Notes: a model not told the origin generated them from the sequence alone. A DNA stretch of 64,000 nucleotides from an uncultured Amylibacter sp. (GCA_959347345.1 OY365738.1:1822501-1886500); one strand, 5' to 3'. Numbered from the stretch's first letter, positions 26,227 to 36,861 are shown. Program-made: numbers and translations.

Positions 26227-26961
26227 TTAGGGGAAGTGTTTTACCACAAGTTTCTTCTTTTTAATGATTTCATAGGCTTTATTGTCTTGTTGTGGTCGTA
26301 AAGTATGAATTCCAATCGGGCGAGCTATCAAATCTGCAAGTTGCAATCCAGTGGAATTGGCTTTCTTATCAGAAAATAGGATTTGCCAATCAAATTTTTT
26401 AAACAAATCTGCTTGATTTGATTGTAAAAAAGGTTTGCCCCTTTTAATTCGTTTGAATTCTAGTCCTAATTGTCTGTCTTCTTTTTTACCCCTTGATTCT
26501 GCGATAATGTGAATGGTTTTACCACATTGTCCAAGGGTTTCCAACCGTAATGCAAGGTTTTCCATAGAAAATAAAAGTGCTAATTTGTAAGGGTCAAAAG
26601 GATTATGATAATTTTTGCGCAATTCTGTTTTATCAATAACGCATGTTAAGATTTCAAAGTCATTTTGGTGTATCAAATTGGATAAATCGCTTAGAAAGTT
26701 GATTCTAATTTCTTTATTTGCTCTTAAAAAAGTAAATTTTTCTGCCTGTCGTCTTATATCATGCTCGTGTAAAACGATTTGGTCATGCCCTAAATATTTG
26801 AATTTGAATTTTTGGATTGCTGGGACAATCTGTTCTGCATAGGTTTTTTTGTTCATAAGAATACAGGCAAGCACAAACACAGGGTAGTCTGCAATGTTGG
26901 TATTCAAAACAGGTGACCCACTTTCATCAAAATAAACGATATAATCACTAAACCCCGACAT
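26227..26961 (-). CDS. DUF3800 domain protein inserted in the leu operon
   Basis: 244 residues. The start YIVYFDESGSP, an internal HEHDIR and the C-terminal LQLADLIARPIG are hallmarks of DUF3800, predicted to have an RNase H-like fold with acidic active-site residues (D12, E13 and the late aspartate). Members often occur as mobile or defence-associated genes; the activity is unproven. The gene is visibly AT-rich. Its ATG lies three bases after the leuC stop, so it is cotranscribed with the leu genes. It looks intact: it ends VVKHFP, like many members. Confidence 0.82.
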   Translation of the reverse strand: MSGFSDYIVYFDESGSPVLNTNIADYPVFVLACILMNKKTYAEQIVPAIQKFKFKYLGHDQIVLHEHDIRRQAEKFTFLRANKEIRINFLSDLSNLIHQNDFEILTCVIDKTELRKNYHNPFDPYKLALLFSMENLALRLETLGQCGKTIHIIAESRGKKEDRQLGLEFKRIKRGKPFLQSNQADLFKKFDWQILFSDKKANSTGLQLADLIARPIGIHTLRPQQDNKAYEIIKKKKLVVKHFP

Positions 26962-26964
26962 CTA

Positions 26965-28377
26965 TCACCCAAACCCCCGCACATCGGTTAATCGCCCAGT
27001 GACCGCCGCCGCCGCCGCCATGGCGGGGGAGAGCAAATGGGTACGTCCACCGCGCCCCTGTCGTCCTTCAAAATTACGGTTGGAGGTGGCGGCACACCGC
27101 TCTTTCGGTGCCAGCTGATCTGGATTCATCGCCAAACACATAGAACAGCCCGCCATCCGCCATTCAAACCCAGCGTCAATGAAAATCTTTGCCAAGCCCT
27201 CTTCCTCTGCCTGGGCGCGTACCAAACCAGAGCCCGGCACAACCATTGCCCGCAATCCCGCCTTAATCTTACGCCCTTTTAAAATCGCGGCGGCGGCGCG
27301 GAGATCCTCTATCCGCCCGTTTGTACAAGACCCGATAAACACCGTGTCAATCTCAATATCACACAGGCGGGTGCCAGGTTTTAACCCCATATAATCCAGC
27401 GACCGTTGCGCGGCCTCCACCTTGCCACCGGTAAAATCACTGGCATCAGGGACGCAGGCATCAATCGGCAAAACATCCTCTGGAGACGTGCCCCAAGTCA
27501 CGCAAGGCGCGATATCCTCGCCTTTCAAAACAATCACCTTATCAAAATGCGCGTCTTTGTCGGAATAAAGCTCTGCCCAAGATGCCATAGCCGCCTCCCA
27601 AAGGTCGGCTTTTGGCGCGTGCGGGCGACCTTTTACATAAGCAAAAGTCTTTTCATCGGGGGCAATCAGTCCAGCCCTTGCCCCGCCTTCAATCGCCATA
27701 TTACACACGGTCATCCGCCCCTCGATAGACAAATCGCGAATCGCTTGCCCGCAGTATTCAATAACATAGCCCGTGCCACCCGCCGTGCCAATCTTGCCAA
27801 TCACGCTGAGGGTAATATCCTTGGCGGTTACGCCTGGGTTCAATTTACCGGTGATTTCCACCTTCATATTAAGGGATTTCTTTTGAATCAGGGTTTGAGT
27901 GGCCAGCACATGTTCCACCTCTGACGTGCCAATCCCATGCGCCAAGGCACCGAAAGCACCGTGGGTGGCTGTATGGCTATCCCCGCACACAATCGTCATA
28001 CCAGGCAGAGTCCAGCCTTGCTCTGGCCCAACAATATGCACGATACCTTGGCGAATGTCGGACACGGGATAATAATGAATGCCAAAGTCATGGGCGTTTT
28101 TATCCAAGGTTTCCACCTGAATACGGCTATCCTCGTTATCAATCCCATGGATACGGTCGGGGGTGGTTGGCACATTGTGGTCTGGCACAGCGATGGTTTT
28201 ATCGGGGGCGCGGACAGAGCGACCCGTTAGACGCAGACCTTCAAACGCTTGGGGCGAGGTGACTTCATGCACCAAATGTCGGTCAATATACAAAAGACAG
28301 GTGCCATCTGGGGCTTCGTGGGCGAGGTGAGCGTCCCATATTTTGTCATAAAGGGTTTTTGGGGGTTTGCGGGTCAT
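26965..28377 (-). CDS. leuC: 3-isopropylmalate dehydratase large subunit
   Basis: 470 residues, aconitase family. Fe-S ligands are the cysteine in [14 protein letters not shown] (near 348) and the pair in [11 protein letters not shown] (near 410). Also seen are [20 protein letters not shown] and [17 protein letters not shown]. First gene of the leu operon. AAGGA lies before its start. Upstream there is no obvious leucine leader peptide or attenuator. Confidence 0.97.
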   Translation of the reverse strand: MTRKPPKTLYDKIWDAHLAHEAPDGTCLLYIDRHLVHEVTSPQAFEGLRLTGRSVRAPDKTIAVPDHNVPTTPDRIHGIDNEDSRIQVETLDKNAHDFGIHYYPVSDIRQGIVHIVGPEQGWTLPGMTIVCGDSHTATHGAFGALAHGIGTSEVEHVLATQTLIQKKSLNMKVEITGKLNPGVTAKDITLSVIGKIGTAGGTGYVIEYCGQAIRDLSIEGRMTVCNMAIEGGARAGLIAPDEKTFAYVKGRPHAPKADLWEAAMASWAELYSDKDAHFDKVIVLKGEDIAPCVTWGTSPEDVLPIDACVPDASDFTGGKVEAAQRSLDYMGLKPGTRLCDIEIDTVFIGSCTNGRIEDLRAAAAILKGRKIKAGLRAMVVPGSGLVRAQAEEEGLAKIFIDAGFEWRMAGCSMCLAMNPDQLAPKERCAATSNRNFEGRQGRGGRTHLLSPAMAAAAAVTGRLTDVRGFG

Positions 28378-28468
28378 GGTAAGGAGTCCTTATGTTGGGG
28401 TTTATTTTTGCTTTTAGCCGATTATTTGGCAAAAGGCAAATAGCGATTTTAACATCTCATCCTTCCTA

Positions 28469-28486
28469 TTGACATGTCTATTGACA
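28469..28486 (+). promoter_or_regulatory. Duplicated TTGACATGTCTA element before mscS
   Basis: TTGACATGTC occurs twice, at 28469-28478 and 28481-28490, with a 12-base period. Each copy contains a consensus -35 (TTGACA) and GACATGTC, a palindrome, so it may be a double operator or a pair of -35 boxes for mscS. A matching -10 is weak (CAAAAT at 28494-28499). Confidence 0.4.
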
Positions 28487-28549
28487 TGTCTGGCAAAATC
28501 AATCACACTCTAAACACGCCTGCCCACTTGCGAAAAAAAAGAACAAAAA

Positions 28550-29923
28550 ATGACCGAGCATATAATCCCGCATACAACCGCAGAAATCCCCCCACCCGAT
28601 CCCGATATAACGGGGTCTATCGGGGCAGAGGCGTTTAACGCTTTTACTATGGTACAGAGCCTCAGCGATCGTTTGACCACGAAATGGGGTCTGTATCAAA
28701 TCGCGATTATTATCATCCTTGCCGCCCTCGCCTTTATCCTATCGCGGCTTTTGCGCCACTCGCTGCGGGCGTTCTTTGGCAGAAAATCCGGCGTTGCCAA
28801 ACCGATATTGCGGATTTATGTTTTTATCAAACGGCGCGTGGCACCTTTGATTTTCATCATGACGGGCTGGCTGTTTTATTACGCCATGCAAACCTTCAGC
28901 TGGCCTTCGCGCAGTTATTTTATTGGAATTATCGTGGCATTGGTCAGCGCGTGGATTTTAATTGATTTCATCACAACCTTGATTAAAAATCGCTCGATAC
29001 GCAAGCTGGTCGCGTGGAGCGGTTGGATTTACGCCACGCTTTACCTAACCGGTGCCACCCGTAGTGCCGGTAAAATTCTGGACGCGATAGCCATTGATAC
29101 AGGCACCATGCACCTGTCGTTATTAACCATTCTTATCGCCATTTTCACGCTCAGTGGGATGTTTATTCTAGCCAGTTTTTTATATCGCTACGGCGCACAT
29201 TATATCCAAACCGCCCAAGATATGTCGCCCGCGATTAAGGCACTTTTGACCAAAGCCTTGCAGTTGGTTTTGTTCGTTTGTGCCTCGCTTTTCGGGCTAT
29301 CGGCGATTGGCTTTGATTTAACCAATTTGGCGGTGCTATCGGGGGCGATTGGGCTGGGGATTGGCTTTGGTCTGCAAAAGATCGTGTCTAACCTTATCTC
29401 TGGTATTATTATTCTCATGGATAAATCTATCAAACCTGGCGATGTGATTTCCCTTGATGGCACTTTCGGCTGGATTACCCAACTGGGGGCGCGGTATGCC
29501 TCTATTACCACCCGCGATGGCCGTGAATATCTGGTCCCGAATGAGGATTTTATCACAAACCAAGTGATTAACTGGTCGCATAGTTCTGACTTTGTTCGGG
29601 TGGATATTGATTTTGGCGTGGCGTATCAAAGCGATCCGCATTTGGTGCGTAAGGTGGCGATTGAAGCCCCGCTTAGCGTTGATCGGGTATTGAAAACCCC
29701 GCGTCCGGTTTGCCATATTATTGATTTTGCCGATAGTGCGATTCAGTTCAAACTGCGTTTTTGGATAAAAGACCCGACCTCGGGACTCACCAATATTCGT
29801 GGCAATGTGTATTTGAAATTGTGGGATATATTAAAGGAAAACAACATTGAAATCCCCTATCCGCGCCGCGATGTGCATATGTACCCTGTGGGGGACGCGC
29901 CTTTATTTGATAAAACACCATAA
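28550..29923 (+). CDS. Mechanosensitive channel, MscS family
   Basis: 457 residues. At least five hydrophobic segments precede the channel core (about 45-65, 95-115, 125-145, 155-175 and 185-210). The pore helix and beta domain follow: a GAIGLGIGFGLQKIVSNLIS pore segment near 265-285, then IILMDKSIKPGDVI and EYLVPNEDFI. The C-terminal alpha/beta domain ends EIPYPRRDVHMYPVG. It should open under membrane tension and release solutes in the inner membrane. It is larger than E. coli MscS because of extra N-terminal helices. Divergent from leuC. Confidence 0.93.
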   Translation: MTEHIIPHTTAEIPPPDPDITGSIGAEAFNAFTMVQSLSDRLTTKWGLYQIAIIIILAALAFILSRLLRHSLRAFFGRKSGVAKPILRIYVFIKRRVAPLIFIMTGWLFYYAMQTFSWPSRSYFIGIIVALVSAWILIDFITTLIKNRSIRKLVAWSGWIYATLYLTGATRSAGKILDAIAIDTGTMHLSLLTILIAIFTLSGMFILASFLYRYGAHYIQTAQDMSPAIKALLTKALQLVLFVCASLFGLSAIGFDLTNLAVLSGAIGLGIGFGLQKIVSNLISGIIILMDKSIKPGDVISLDGTFGWITQLGARYASITTRDGREYLVPNEDFITNQVINWSHSSDFVRVDIDFGVAYQSDPHLVRKVAIEAPLSVDRVLKTPRPVCHIIDFADSAIQFKLRFWIKDPTSGLTNIRGNVYLKLWDILKENNIEIPYPRRDVHMYPVGDAPLFDKTP

Positions 29924-30025
29924 GAACACCATAATAACCTTGTAAAAATCGTGTGAAAAGGGTTTATTTATCTTATCGGGTATTCTATAAGACGCTAGGC
30001 TAAATATTAAAAGAGGATAGCGGTC

Positions 30026-30547
30026 ATGTTTAAAAAGATGGTTTTTGTATTGGGGATTGGTGCGTTTGCGTTTGCGGGGATGGTTTCTGGTGGGGCGTTT
30101 GCCCAAGCCAAAGTCATTTCCGAACATAACGATTGGACGCTCAGCAAAGATGGCGTGGAATGCTGGGCTATGTCGCCGCCTATATCGGAAAAAATCACCC
30201 AAAACGGCAAGGTGGTAAAAGCGAACCGCGACCCTGCGGTTTTGTTTCTTGCCTATAATAAAGAAAAAGGTGTGTTTGGCGAAATCGCGTATAAGAGCGG
30301 GTTTCCAATGAAAAAGGGCGAATACCTGACGCTTGCGATTGATGGTGAGAGTTTTCAAATGCTCTCAGACAACGAATGGGCGTGGAGCATTAATCCAGAC
30401 AACGATGATGATATTATTGAGGCGATGAAAGATGGCAATCGCGCGGTTATTAAGAGCCAATCTAGCCGTGGTAAGACTATCACAGATACCTTTTCGCTGA
30501 GCGGATTTACCGCCGCCGCCGAAGGTGTGAAAAAAAATTGTGAATAA
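30026..30547 (+). CDS. IalB-like exported protein
   Basis: 173 residues. A signal peptide ([20 protein letters not shown], cleaved near AFA-QA) directs it to the periplasm. The mature part resembles the invasion-associated locus B family: a W-x-L...C pattern near the start, a central hydrophobic strand AVLFLAY, and a final conserved cysteine (KKNCE). The exact role is unknown outside Bartonella. It overlaps rlmN by eight bases, and this pairing with rlmN recurs in alphaproteobacteria to my knowledge. An AGAGGA box precedes the ATG. Confidence 0.75.
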   Translation: MFKKMVFVLGIGAFAFAGMVSGGAFAQAKVISEHNDWTLSKDGVECWAMSPPISEKITQNGKVVKANRDPAVLFLAYNKEKGVFGEIAYKSGFPMKKGEYLTLAIDGESFQMLSDNEWAWSINPDNDDDIIEAMKDGNRAVIKSQSSRGKTITDTFSLSGFTAAAEGVKKNCE

Positions 30548-31787
30548 TAAAACTGTGAATAATATCGTGTTAAATCCTGAAATCCCCGCCCCCCCTAAAA
30601 CGCACTCCCTGCACCCAGAGGTTCAGGTTTTACCGCGTAAAGTGGCAGAGCAGGGGGCGAAACAAAACCTTATCGGGCAATCAAAGGACGCGTTAAAAGC
30701 ACACCTGCAAGACACCGATTTGCCCGAACGCCATCTTAACATGCGTACCAATCAAATCTGGACATGGATTTATCAAAAGGGGGCGCGTGATTTTGAAACC
30801 ATGCATACTTTGCCGAAAACCCTCCGTGCGCATTTGACCGAAAACTTCACCCTAGAGCGTCCCGAAATCGTCACCCGTCAAATCTCCACCGATGGTACGC
30901 GCAAGTACCTTTTGCGGATTGACGGCGGGCATGAGGTGGAATGTGTTTATATCCCCGAAAAAACCCGTGGCACGCTGTGCCTATCCTCGCAAGTCGGCTG
31001 TACCCTGACTTGCCCGTTTTGCCATACCGGAACGCAGCGATTGGTGCGTAACCTCACCGCAGGTGAAATCATCAGCCAAGTTCTGGTGGCACGGGATGAT
31101 TTGCAGGAATGGGATCAACCTGCCCGCGATAAACGGATGATTTCCAACCTTGTTTTGATGGGAATGGGCGAGCCTTTGTATAATACCGATGCGGTGCGTG
31201 ATGCGATGCTGATTGCTATGGAGGGTTCTGGCATAGCCCTGTCGCGGCGGCGGATAACGCTTTCCACCTCTGGCATCGTGCCAGAAATTGCCCGTGTTGG
31301 GCGTGAAATTGGCTGTCTGCTGGCGATTAGCCTGCATGCTTGCAGTGATACCCTCCGCGATAAACTGGTGCCAATTAATAAAAAATATCCCGTGGCAGAG
31401 CTGATTGCCGCCTGTCATGACTACCCCCGTGTGTCGAATTCCGAGCGGATAACCTTTGAATACGTGATGCTACGCGGGGTGAATGATAGCGATGCACACG
31501 CACGGGATTTGGTGCGTTTAATTGCGGGAATTCCTGCCAAGCTGAATTTGATTCCGTTTAATTCGTGGCCTGGTGCGCCGTTTGAATGTTCTACGGCGGA
31601 ACGGATGGAGTCCTTTGCTGGGATAGTGAATGACGCGGGCTATGCTTCGCCCGTACGCCGTCCGCGTGGGCAGGATATTTTGGCCGCCTGTGGGCAGTTA
31701 AAATCTGCCAGTGAAAGACATAGAAAAGCTACTGTTAAATCTGCTGTTAAAAAACCTGTGAAAGAGTCTATCAATGAAACGGCGTAA
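30540..31787 (+). CDS. rlmN: RlmN 23S rRNA/tRNA adenine-C2 methyltransferase
   Basis: 415 residues from a GTG; another GTG five codons in is possible. Radical SAM enzyme that methylates A2503 of 23S rRNA and A37 of some tRNAs. The Fe-S motif is C154-x3-C158-x2-C161 ([12 protein letters not shown]). MGMGEPLYN and LAISLHA are the SAM motifs, and the methyl-carrying cysteine is in the late AACGQL. The N-terminal helical domain is about 30 residues longer than usual. The 3' end overlaps the next gene by 14 bases. Confidence 0.95.
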   Translation: MNNKTVNNIVLNPEIPAPPKTHSLHPEVQVLPRKVAEQGAKQNLIGQSKDALKAHLQDTDLPERHLNMRTNQIWTWIYQKGARDFETMHTLPKTLRAHLTENFTLERPEIVTRQISTDGTRKYLLRIDGGHEVECVYIPEKTRGTLCLSSQVGCTLTCPFCHTGTQRLVRNLTAGEIISQVLVARDDLQEWDQPARDKRMISNLVLMGMGEPLYNTDAVRDAMLIAMEGSGIALSRRRITLSTSGIVPEIARVGREIGCLLAISLHACSDTLRDKLVPINKKYPVAELIAACHDYPRVSNSERITFEYVMLRGVNDSDAHARDLVRLIAGIPAKLNLIPFNSWPGAPFECSTAERMESFAGIVNDAGYASPVRRPRGQDILAACGQLKSASERHRKATVKSAVKKPVKESINETA

Positions 31788-32283
31788 TTTTTTTCTATCG
31801 GGGTTTGCGGGTTTGCTGGTTTTTGCACGGGCGAGTTTTGCCCAAGACACAAACGAGCCCCCGATTACCAGTATTGTTGTGTTAAAACAAAACCGTAAAA
31901 TCTATTTTTTTAATGGTGATGAGATTCTTTATTCCTATCCGATTCGCCTTGGCTTTGCCCCCGAAGGGCATAAAAGTATTGAGGGTGATGGTAAAACCCC
32001 CGAAGGCATATATTTTATTGATTTGAAAAAGGATGATAGCAGTTTTCACCTCAGTTTGCGGATTTCCTATCCCAATAAAACCGATAAAGCCCGTGCGGCC
32101 GCCTTGGGTAAAGACCCAGGTGGGGATATTTTTATCCACGGGCGCGGTGATAAATTAACATGGAAAACCCGCGCGAAAACCATAATTGATTGGACGGAGG
32201 GCTGTATCGCGTTAAAGGACGCGCATATAGAACAGATTTATCAAAAGGTCGCCTTAGGAACTCCAATAGAAATCCGTCCCTAA
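31774..32283 (+). CDS. L,D-transpeptidase (YkuD), periplasmic
   Basis: 169 residues. The N-terminus [20 protein letters not shown] is a signal peptide with a twin-arginine-like RR, cut near SFA. The YkuD domain carries the pattern IFIHGRGD and then DWTEGCIAL, where the cysteine is the nucleophile; the usual S/R-G-C-R is TEGC-IAL, a known variant. Such enzymes make 3-3 cross-links or attach lipoproteins to peptidoglycan. It overlaps the rlmN end and so is probably co-expressed. Convergent with the CAP lipoprotein. A second member lies at 32.9 kb. Confidence 0.85.
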   Translation: MKRRNFFLSGFAGLLVFARASFAQDTNEPPITSIVVLKQNRKIYFFNGDEILYSYPIRLGFAPEGHKSIEGDGKTPEGIYFIDLKKDDSSFHLSLRISYPNKTDKARAAALGKDPGGDIFIHGRGDKLTWKTRAKTIIDWTEGCIALKDAHIEQIYQKVALGTPIEIRP

Positions 32284-32299
32284 ATCCCGCTAAATCTGG

Positions 32300-32815
32300 T
32301 TAATAAGTGCCAACCACCTGCACCCACCAGATTTTCCCGGTATCCTTTTCTTGAAACCACGCCAGCCCAACCAGTCGTGCATCGGGGTGCATGATAATAC
32401 GATGGGCGCGTTTATCGCCATTCCACGCGGCGATGGTAAACAGGTCATCCTCAAAGGTTTCGGATATATTTTCACCCAGGACTATCCCCTCATACCCCGC
32501 GCGTTTGGCACGATCCAAGGGTGAAGAGCCGTCAGAGCCGAAATGCCAAGGTCGTTGTTGCCGTGCCATATCGCTGGCGTGGGTTTGGGCGGCGGCGATT
32601 AAAGCGGGTGATAGTTTAAGGGGGCGCAAGCCCTTATCTTGGCGTAATAAATTCACCGCGTCCAAACTGCGGTATTGAATCATGGCGTTATCGTTTGGGT
32701 CAATCCAAAAGACTTCCTTGCCGGCACCGCTGACTTCTATCGATATAGGTTCTGGTTTTTGACACGCGGTTAAGACCAGCAGGGCGCAAAAACAAAGGAA
32801 AGGGAGGCGAATCAT
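32300..32815 (-). CDS. CAP/SCP-domain lipoprotein
   Basis: 171 residues from the ATG at 32815; the longer frame upstream adds residues that do not look like a signal. The signal ends in LVLTAC, a lipobox, so the cysteine should be lipidated. A CAP domain follows: LNLLRQ-type helix (DAVNLLRQDKGLRPLKLSP), HASDMARQQRPWHFGSDG with a conserved histidine, GENI, and HRIIMHPDARLVGLA. Bacterial CAP proteins are mostly of unknown role. It is divergent from the second L,D-transpeptidase gene. Confidence 0.85.
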   Translation of the reverse strand: MIRLPFLCFCALLVLTACQKPEPISIEVSGAGKEVFWIDPNDNAMIQYRSLDAVNLLRQDKGLRPLKLSPALIAAAQTHASDMARQQRPWHFGSDGSSPLDRAKRAGYEGIVLGENISETFEDDLFTIAAWNGDKRAHRIIMHPDARLVGLAWFQEKDTGKIWWVQVVGTY

Positions 32816-32871
32816 AAAGGCAACCTGTGGTAAAAACCGTGGTAAAAAGTGTGTGAGGCAGATAAAGTTTC

Positions 32872-32900
32872 TTGCCATTGGGTGAATTATAGCCTATTAT
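32872..32900 (+). promoter_or_regulatory. Promoter of the second L,D-transpeptidase
   Basis: TTGCCA (32872-32877) and TATTAT (32895-32900) are separated by 17 bases; each matches five of six consensus bases. It lies inside the longer open frame and so argues for translation from 32924. Confidence 0.65.
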
Positions 32901-32923
32901 GGCAAAAACATAAAGGGGTTTTT

Positions 32924-33484
32924 ATGATGGATGATAAAAAAATAACCAGACGGGCATTTGGGCAATTAACCGCAGGTGCGGGTTTTGCTGGGGCTCTGGG
33001 CGTGGGGTCGGCAGAGGCTTTGGCACGGAATATATCCGCTTTTGCCCCGAAAGATTGGCGTGGGTTTTTTGATGATACGCAAAACGGCGTGGTTTTGGTG
33101 GATACCAAAACGCGGGTTTTGCATTTTTGGGGGCAGGATGAAGAGACTTATCGGATTTATCCAACCAGTGTGCCATCCACGCCAGAGTTGACTCGGCTGG
33201 GGCGAACAAAAATCGTGCGCAGAAGGGTGGGGCCGGATTGGAGCCCGACGCCAGAGATGCTAAAACGCAACCCCGAATGGCCTGCCTATATTCCCCCTGG
33301 CCCCGAAAATCCGCTTGGCACGCACGCGTTGTATTTGAGCTGGACATATTATCGTATTCACGGCACCCACGATACGCGAAAGATTGGGCGGCGGTCGTCA
33401 AATGGCTGTATTGGCTTGTATAATCACCATATATCAGAGCTGTTTGAACTGGTAAAAGTCGGCACGCAGGTTTTGCTGATTTAA
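32924..33484 (+). CDS. L,D-transpeptidase (ErfK/YkuD) with Tat-like signal
   Basis: 186 residues from the ATG at 32924, chosen because AAAGGGG and a 5/6-5/6 promoter stand right before it. ITRRAFGQLTAGAGFAGALG is a twin-arginine-like signal, cut near ALA. The YkuD domain has the catalytic pattern IHGTHDTRKIGRRSSNGCIGL, with the histidine and nucleophilic cysteine. It likely cross-links peptidoglycan in the periplasm. It is not closely similar to the enzyme at 31.8 kb. Confidence 0.88.
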   Translation: MMDDKKITRRAFGQLTAGAGFAGALGVGSAEALARNISAFAPKDWRGFFDDTQNGVVLVDTKTRVLHFWGQDEETYRIYPTSVPSTPELTRLGRTKIVRRRVGPDWSPTPEMLKRNPEWPAYIPPGPENPLGTHALYLSWTYYRIHGTHDTRKIGRRSSNGCIGLYNHHISELFELVKVGTQVLLI

Positions 33485-34324
33485 TTATTCGCCCTTAAGA
33501 ATCGCGCGTAGCCCGCTTTTGTAATCTGGATATAATAACCCAACCCCAAGCTCGGTTTTTATCAAATCATTACGCACCCGTTTGCTTTCCGAATAAAAAC
33601 TACGCGCCATATCGCCCAATTCTGCATCCTCAAAAGCAATCGCTTTTGGCACGGGCAAGCCTAACAATTTCGCGCCAAAGGCAATCACATCCTCTGGAGG
33701 GGCTGGGCAATCATCGCAGACATTGTAAATCGCACCCTGCGGGTTTGCTCGCTGAATCGAGGCGAATAAAACTTGGGCAATATCCTCCAAATGTATCCGT
33801 GAAAACACTTGATTCTTTTTCACAATCCGCCTTGCCGTGCCTCGCCGTAGCTTTTCAAACGGGCCACGCCCGGTGCCATAAATCCCCGCCAAACGAAAAA
33901 TATGGGCGGATAGCCCCAAATCCTGCCAATCGGATTCCGCCGCCACGCGCCATTTTCCCCGTGCGGTTTTCGGATTTGGCGGGGTGGTTTCATCCACCCA
34001 ACCCCCCTGATGGTCGCCATAAACTCCCGTGGTGGAAAGATAACCAACCCAATCAAATTGTTTTGCCGTCAAAGCCTTTGTGTAATTTGCCAAGACCAAA
34101 TCGCCCGCTTCATTCGGCGCGATAGAGGATAAAATATGGCTGGCCTGTGCTATTAACGGGGCGAGGTCGGTCTCGTGCCACAGGTGAAGTTCGGCATCGC
34201 AAGTTTTTATTTTATCGGCATCGCGGGTTGTGCCAATGACTCGCCAGCCCAAGGGCAGTAATATTTTTGCCAAGGCCGCCGCGCTTGCGCCATAGCCAAA
34301 ACAGAGTAAGGTTTTTTGTGTCAT
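33485..34324 (-). CDS. SDR-family NAD(P)-binding oxidoreductase (YeeZ-like)
   Basis: 279 residues from the ATG at 34324, which overlaps the queG stop by ATGA. The nucleotide-binding motif is [17 protein letters not shown], followed by the family's [10 protein letters not shown]. The active-site-like [16 protein letters not shown] lacks a classical YxxxK, and [18 protein letters not shown] and [10 protein letters not shown] follow. It belongs to the extended/atypical SDR proteins often annotated as YeeZ. Substrate unknown. Third gene of gst-queG-SDR. Confidence 0.82.
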   Translation of the reverse strand: MTQKTLLCFGYGASAAALAKILLPLGWRVIGTTRDADKIKTCDAELHLWHETDLAPLIAQASHILSSIAPNEAGDLVLANYTKALTAKQFDWVGYLSTTGVYGDHQGGWVDETTPPNPKTARGKWRVAAESDWQDLGLSAHIFRLAGIYGTGRGPFEKLRRGTARRIVKKNQVFSRIHLEDIAQVLFASIQRANPQGAIYNVCDDCPAPPEDVIAFGAKLLGLPVPKAIAFEDAELGDMARSFYSESKRVRNDLIKTELGVGLLYPDYKSGLRAILKGE

Positions 34325-35403
34325 GGTGTTTCCTTTTGAATTAACTGCGTCTGTTCCAGACGAGTCTGTGCCCAAATCGCCGCATCGCGGACAACCGCGT
34401 CCTTATCCGCAATCAAATCACGGACAACCGATAATAACTCAACCTGCCCAGAATTGCCAATCGCATAAAGCACATTGCGGATAAATTGATTGCGGCCAAT
34501 CCGCTTTATCGGGTTTTTGGCAAACAACGCACGGAACTTGGTATCATCCAACCGTGCCAAATCTGCCAGTGGAGGGTTTTGCAATTCTGCCCGCGGGTAA
34601 TAGGCTGGATTTTGTACGGCGGCGGACATGGCGGCAAATTTATTCCACGGACAGACCGCCAAACAATCATCACAACCATAAATACGGTTGCCCAATAATG
34701 GGCGCAAATCTTCATCAATTTTGCCTTTATGCTCTATCGTTAAATACGAAATACACCGCCGTGCATCCAATTGATAGGGTGCGGGGAAAGCCTGCGTCGG
34801 GCAGATATCCAAACAGGCACGGCAAGAGCCGCAATTGTTTTCGCTCGCATCTTCCCCATCATATTTCGGCAAATCCAGGGTGGTAAAAATCGCCCCCAGA
34901 AAAAACCAATTGCCCAAATCACGCGACAATAGATTGGTATGTTTGCCCTGCCATCCCAAACCCGCCGCCGCCGCCAAGGGCTTTTCCATCACTGGCGCGG
35001 TATCAACGAAAACTTTAATCTCACCCGTCCCTGCCGAGTCCAACAACCACCGCCCCAGCGTTTTCAATCGCTTTTTAATCACCTCGTGATAGTCCTGATT
35101 TTGCGCATAGACCGAAATCGCACCACGGGTTTTATCGTTTAATGCTAGCAGAGGATTTTGCACCACCTGATACGGCTCTGCCAGCATAATCACCGATTTT
35201 GCCTGCGGCCACAGAGCCAAAGGCGAGCTGCGCCAATCGGCACGTGCCAACATCCAATCCATCGTCCCGTGATAGCCCGCGGCCAAATATCCGTTCAATC
35301 CTGCCTGTGCTGATTTAATCGCATTCGGCGCACAAATCCCGATTTTGGCAAAGCCAAGCTCGGTTGCTTTTGCCAATAAATCGCTATGTAAATCGGCATC
35401 CAT
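34321..35403 (-). CDS. queG: Epoxyqueuosine reductase QueG
   Basis: 360 residues from the ATG at 35403; a TTG three codons earlier is less likely. It reduces epoxyqueuosine to queuosine in tRNA wobble positions using cobalamin and two 4Fe-4S clusters. The cluster motifs are [16 protein letters not shown] near residue 190 and [15 protein letters not shown] near 245. The N-terminus [10 protein letters not shown] and HGTMDWM are typical. The C-terminal HEAT-like part includes [18 protein letters not shown]. It starts five bases after the gst stop. The cobalamin gene cobO is at 60 kb. Confidence 0.95.
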   Translation of the reverse strand: MDADLHSDLLAKATELGFAKIGICAPNAIKSAQAGLNGYLAAGYHGTMDWMLARADWRSSPLALWPQAKSVIMLAEPYQVVQNPLLALNDKTRGAISVYAQNQDYHEVIKKRLKTLGRWLLDSAGTGEIKVFVDTAPVMEKPLAAAAGLGWQGKHTNLLSRDLGNWFFLGAIFTTLDLPKYDGEDASENNCGSCRACLDICPTQAFPAPYQLDARRCISYLTIEHKGKIDEDLRPLLGNRIYGCDDCLAVCPWNKFAAMSAAVQNPAYYPRAELQNPPLADLARLDDTKFRALFAKNPIKRIGRNQFIRNVLYAIGNSGQVELLSVVRDLIADKDAVVRDAAIWAQTRLEQTQLIQKETP

Positions 35404-35408
35404 AAAAA

Positions 35409-36074
35409 TCAAAAATCTAAATTGGCATAGTGCGGGGGCGGTGGAAACCCGTCAATATGATCAACCAATAACGTGCGAAACGCGGGGCGTGATTTCAAGG
35501 TTGCATACCAGTTTTTCACCAAGGCAGAGCGATCCCAATCCACGTCCGAGATATAATCCAAACAGCTCAGCTGTGCCGCCGCGCTGAAATCGGCAAGGCT
35601 GAGCATATGGCCACCCAGCCACCGCCGCCTATCCAATAACCAGTTCAAATAATCCAAGGTGGTTTTGATGTTTTTCATGCCTTCACGGATATTACGGCTC
35701 TCTGGCATGCCGCGCCCCGTGACCTTTTTTAACAGGCGTTCGTTCAATAAATTATGGGTGACCGAATGATAAAAAGTATCGTCAAACCAGTTAATCAAAC
35801 GGCGCACTTCGGCGCGTTCTTCGGGTCCGTGGGGCAGCAGAGCGGGGCTTGGATACAGCTCCTCCAAATACTCACAAATCGCGTTGGATTCGCTAAGCAC
35901 CATTTGGTGGTCTTGCAAAACCGGCACTTTACTGCTGGGATTAAGACGTAGAAAATCCGCGCGTTTTTGCCAATAGGGCTCCATCCGCAAATCCACTTCT
36001 ATGGATTTTTCTGCCATGACCAGACGGACTTTGCGACAAAACGGCGACAGAGGAAAATGATATAAACGATACAT
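35409..36074 (-). CDS. Glutathione S-transferase family protein
   Basis: 221 residues. The thioredoxin-like N-terminal domain begins [20 protein letters not shown]; the SPFC serine/cysteine is the probable glutathione-activating site. [22 protein letters not shown] holds the cis-proline and the ES glutathione contact. An all-helical C-terminal domain ends [12 protein letters not shown]. Function could be detoxification or a redox partner role. First gene of the leftward gst-queG-SDR unit. Confidence 0.9.
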   Translation of the reverse strand: MYRLYHFPLSPFCRKVRLVMAEKSIEVDLRMEPYWQKRADFLRLNPSSKVPVLQDHQMVLSESNAICEYLEELYPSPALLPHGPEERAEVRRLINWFDDTFYHSVTHNLLNERLLKKVTGRGMPESRNIREGMKNIKTTLDYLNWLLDRRRWLGGHMLSLADFSAAAQLSCLDYISDVDWDRSALVKNWYATLKSRPAFRTLLVDHIDGFPPPPHYANLDF

Positions 36075-36150
36075 GGTTTGGGTTTCTTTTTAGTTTCGGT
36101 TTTGGCTCTTTTAGCGGTTTTCTAACAAAATTACAAAACCAAAATGGGGG

Positions 36151-36861
36151 TTAAAAGCAGGTATCGCGTTGTTCTTTTTCCAAGGTGGCAATACCGTCCA
36201 AAATTCGGGCGGTTTTGGCGCGGACAAATCGGCTGGGCTTGCTGGCAGAGCGTGTCTTTGGATTTGGCAAAATCGCCGCCAATCGGGCGGTTTGCAGGAT
36301 GGTTATTTTATCGGGGGCAACGCCAAAATAATGCTGCGCACCCGCAGACCAGCCGAACACCCCCGCGTCCAATTCGGCGACATTAAGATAGACCTCCAAA
36401 ATCCGCCTTTTGCCCCAGAATGTTTCTATCAGGGCGGTAAATCCTGCCTCTAACCCTTTGCGCAGCCATGTGCGCCCGTGCCAGAGGAAGACGTTTTTGG
36501 CGACCTGTTGGGATAGGGTGGAGGCTCCACGGTGTTTGCCGCCATCCCACGCGGTTTTTATCGAGTCAATATCAAAGCCATAATGGCTGCAAAAATCCGC
36601 ATCTTCGGCCGCGATAACCGATAGGGGGACGTGGCGGGCAAAGCTATCAAGCGGTTGCCAATCGCGTTTTATCGCGCCAAGTTGGTGGCTTTGCGATTTC
36701 ATATAGAGCCCGTATGGTGGCGGAATAAAGCGAAACACGATGACCAGTAATAGGCAAAGCAGGGCAAACGCCAGCACTTGTAGTGCCAGCCATTTTAATA
36801 GGGTGAGGCATAGGCGGGGGAGGGTGCGGAAATTTTTGCGGGCGGGTTTTGCAGACATCAT
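36151..36861 (-). CDS. mtgA: Monofunctional peptidoglycan glycosyltransferase
   Basis: 236 residues. One N-terminal membrane anchor (LLKWLALQVLAFALLCLLLV) precedes a GT51 domain. The catalytic glutamate is in AAEDADFCSHYGFD, followed by GASTLSQQVAKNVFLW, the GT51 signature, and ILEVYLNVAELDAGVFGWSAGA. It polymerises lipid II without a transpeptidase domain. Probably a separate transcription unit; the upstream side has heptamer repeats rather than an obvious promoter. Confidence 0.95.
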   Translation of the reverse strand: MMSAKPARKNFRTLPRLCLTLLKWLALQVLAFALLCLLLVIVFRFIPPPYGLYMKSQSHQLGAIKRDWQPLDSFARHVPLSVIAAEDADFCSHYGFDIDSIKTAWDGGKHRGASTLSQQVAKNVFLWHGRTWLRKGLEAGFTALIETFWGKRRILEVYLNVAELDAGVFGWSAGAQHYFGVAPDKITILQTARLAAILPNPKTRSASKPSRFVRAKTARILDGIATLEKEQRDTCF

